Source: Bicyclus anynana (lineage: Eukaryota; Arthropoda; Insecta; Lepidoptera; Nymphalidae). From it: a stretch of DNA of 64,000 nucleotides. A program made the position numbers and the translations under genes. Shown piece by piece: positions 63,621 through 64,000 of the stretch. The DNA is taken from the NCBI RefSeq assembly GCF_947172395.1, contig NC_069086.1, positions 15,141,572 through 15,205,571 of the forward strand, given 5' to 3'. Each line of letters begins with the position of its first letter. The stretch's first letter is position 1. Under the pieces are notes generated by a model, which saw nothing but the letters and a program-made list of their open reading frames with translations, had not been told where the DNA came from and made no database searches.

Positions 63621-64000
63621 CTGTTAGTTCTGACTATGACCACAGGGTATGAGCATCTAATAATCTTTCAACTGTCATAACATGAGGAATGTCTGACCAT
63701 TACAGGCTCATAGTATCACTATACTGTGACCGATGAAGGAACACCGAACACCGTCCTGTCAAGACGTACAACAATTTGAATTCTATTACTGTTTCGTAAT
63801 AACTTTTGCCTTGCATACAATTCTTTGAAACGAATGCAATTGTTACATGTGCATTACAAAACTTTAGTACAATGAAATTGTTTAAGTACTAAGAACTATT
63901 GTAACTATTCAAACATACAATATAAATGTCTATTTAAGTTTATAAAGCTATTTCAATAAATTATATGTTTCTAATCGGAAACTGCTATCTACTTTTATGA

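Larger units (their letters stand above)
55085..64000. other. Upstream of Gasp exon 2: repeats and anonymous AT-rich DNA
   Basis: No exon was recognised on either strand in about 8.9 kb. The Gasp signal-peptide exon (phase 1 end) should lie here or beyond. Recognisable content is a MITE at 56838-57017, a hairpin at 57074-57146, a motif cluster near 57840-57950, a repeat from 62349 and a LINE relic near 63100-63600. Elsewhere I see nothing I can support. Confidence 0.5.

Noticed and set aside
1..64000. CRISPR arrays, bacterial operons, riboswitches
   Set aside because: The window is intron-rich insect nuclear DNA; no regular direct-repeat/spacer array is present.

Overview
The window is nuclear DNA of an insect, almost certainly a moth or butterfly. 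It is AT-rich, with small phase-consistent exons set in long introns. It holds genes for insect-type chitin-binding (peritrophin-A / ChtBD2 / CBM14) cuticle proteins. It is also crowded with repeat types common in Lepidoptera: Helitron-like elements that start TCTATACTAATATTA and end CTAG, several tRNA-derived SINE families, short inverted-repeat elements, and 5'-truncated non-LTR retrotransposons. The species cannot be told from the sequence.

Four multi-exon genes were assembled by hand from reading frame, splice sites and intron phase. They alternate in strand. (1) Plus strand, 8757-12626: a three-domain CPAP3/obstructor-family protein (obst-E/D-like) whose signal-peptide exon I could not find. 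(2) Minus strand, 27633-15422: a complete 293-residue obstructor-B orthologue in six exons, with a recognisable TATA/initiator promoter near 27796-27827. (3) Plus strand, 36489-46773: a complete 329-residue secreted protein in six exons, with a signal peptide, an unfamiliar N-terminal segment containing a furin-like RQKR site, two ChtBD2 domains and a Ser/Thr/Pro-rich tail; I do not recognise its orthologue. (4) Minus strand, 55084-49376: Gasp (obstructor-C/CPAP3-C), with two alternative last exons (51202-51073 and 49430-49376) that would give proteins with different C-termini; its first exon was not found.

Genes 1 and 2 converge tail to tail, as do genes 3 and 4; genes 2 and 3 diverge. The three-domain proteins are secreted components of the apical chitin matrix in the cuticle and tracheal lining. 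Their clustering fits duplication from a common ancestor and possibly shared regulation.

Region by region: 1-8756 has no recognised exon and holds repeats, among them a LINE 3' end with a 13-bp target duplication. 8757-12640 is gene 1. 12641-15393 is intergenic with a Helitron-like copy and a SINE. 15394-27835 is gene 2, whose introns hold SINEs, Helitron-like copies, a MITE, a LINE insertion and two strong palindromes. 27836-36400 is the divergent intergenic region, with SINE, Helitron and LINE pieces including a reverse-transcriptase fragment. 36417-46990 is gene 3. 46991-49375 is intergenic. 49376-55084 is the readable part of gene 4. 55085-64000 is upstream of Gasp exon 2 and contains a second copy of an inverted-repeat element, a LINE relic and otherwise anonymous AT-rich DNA.
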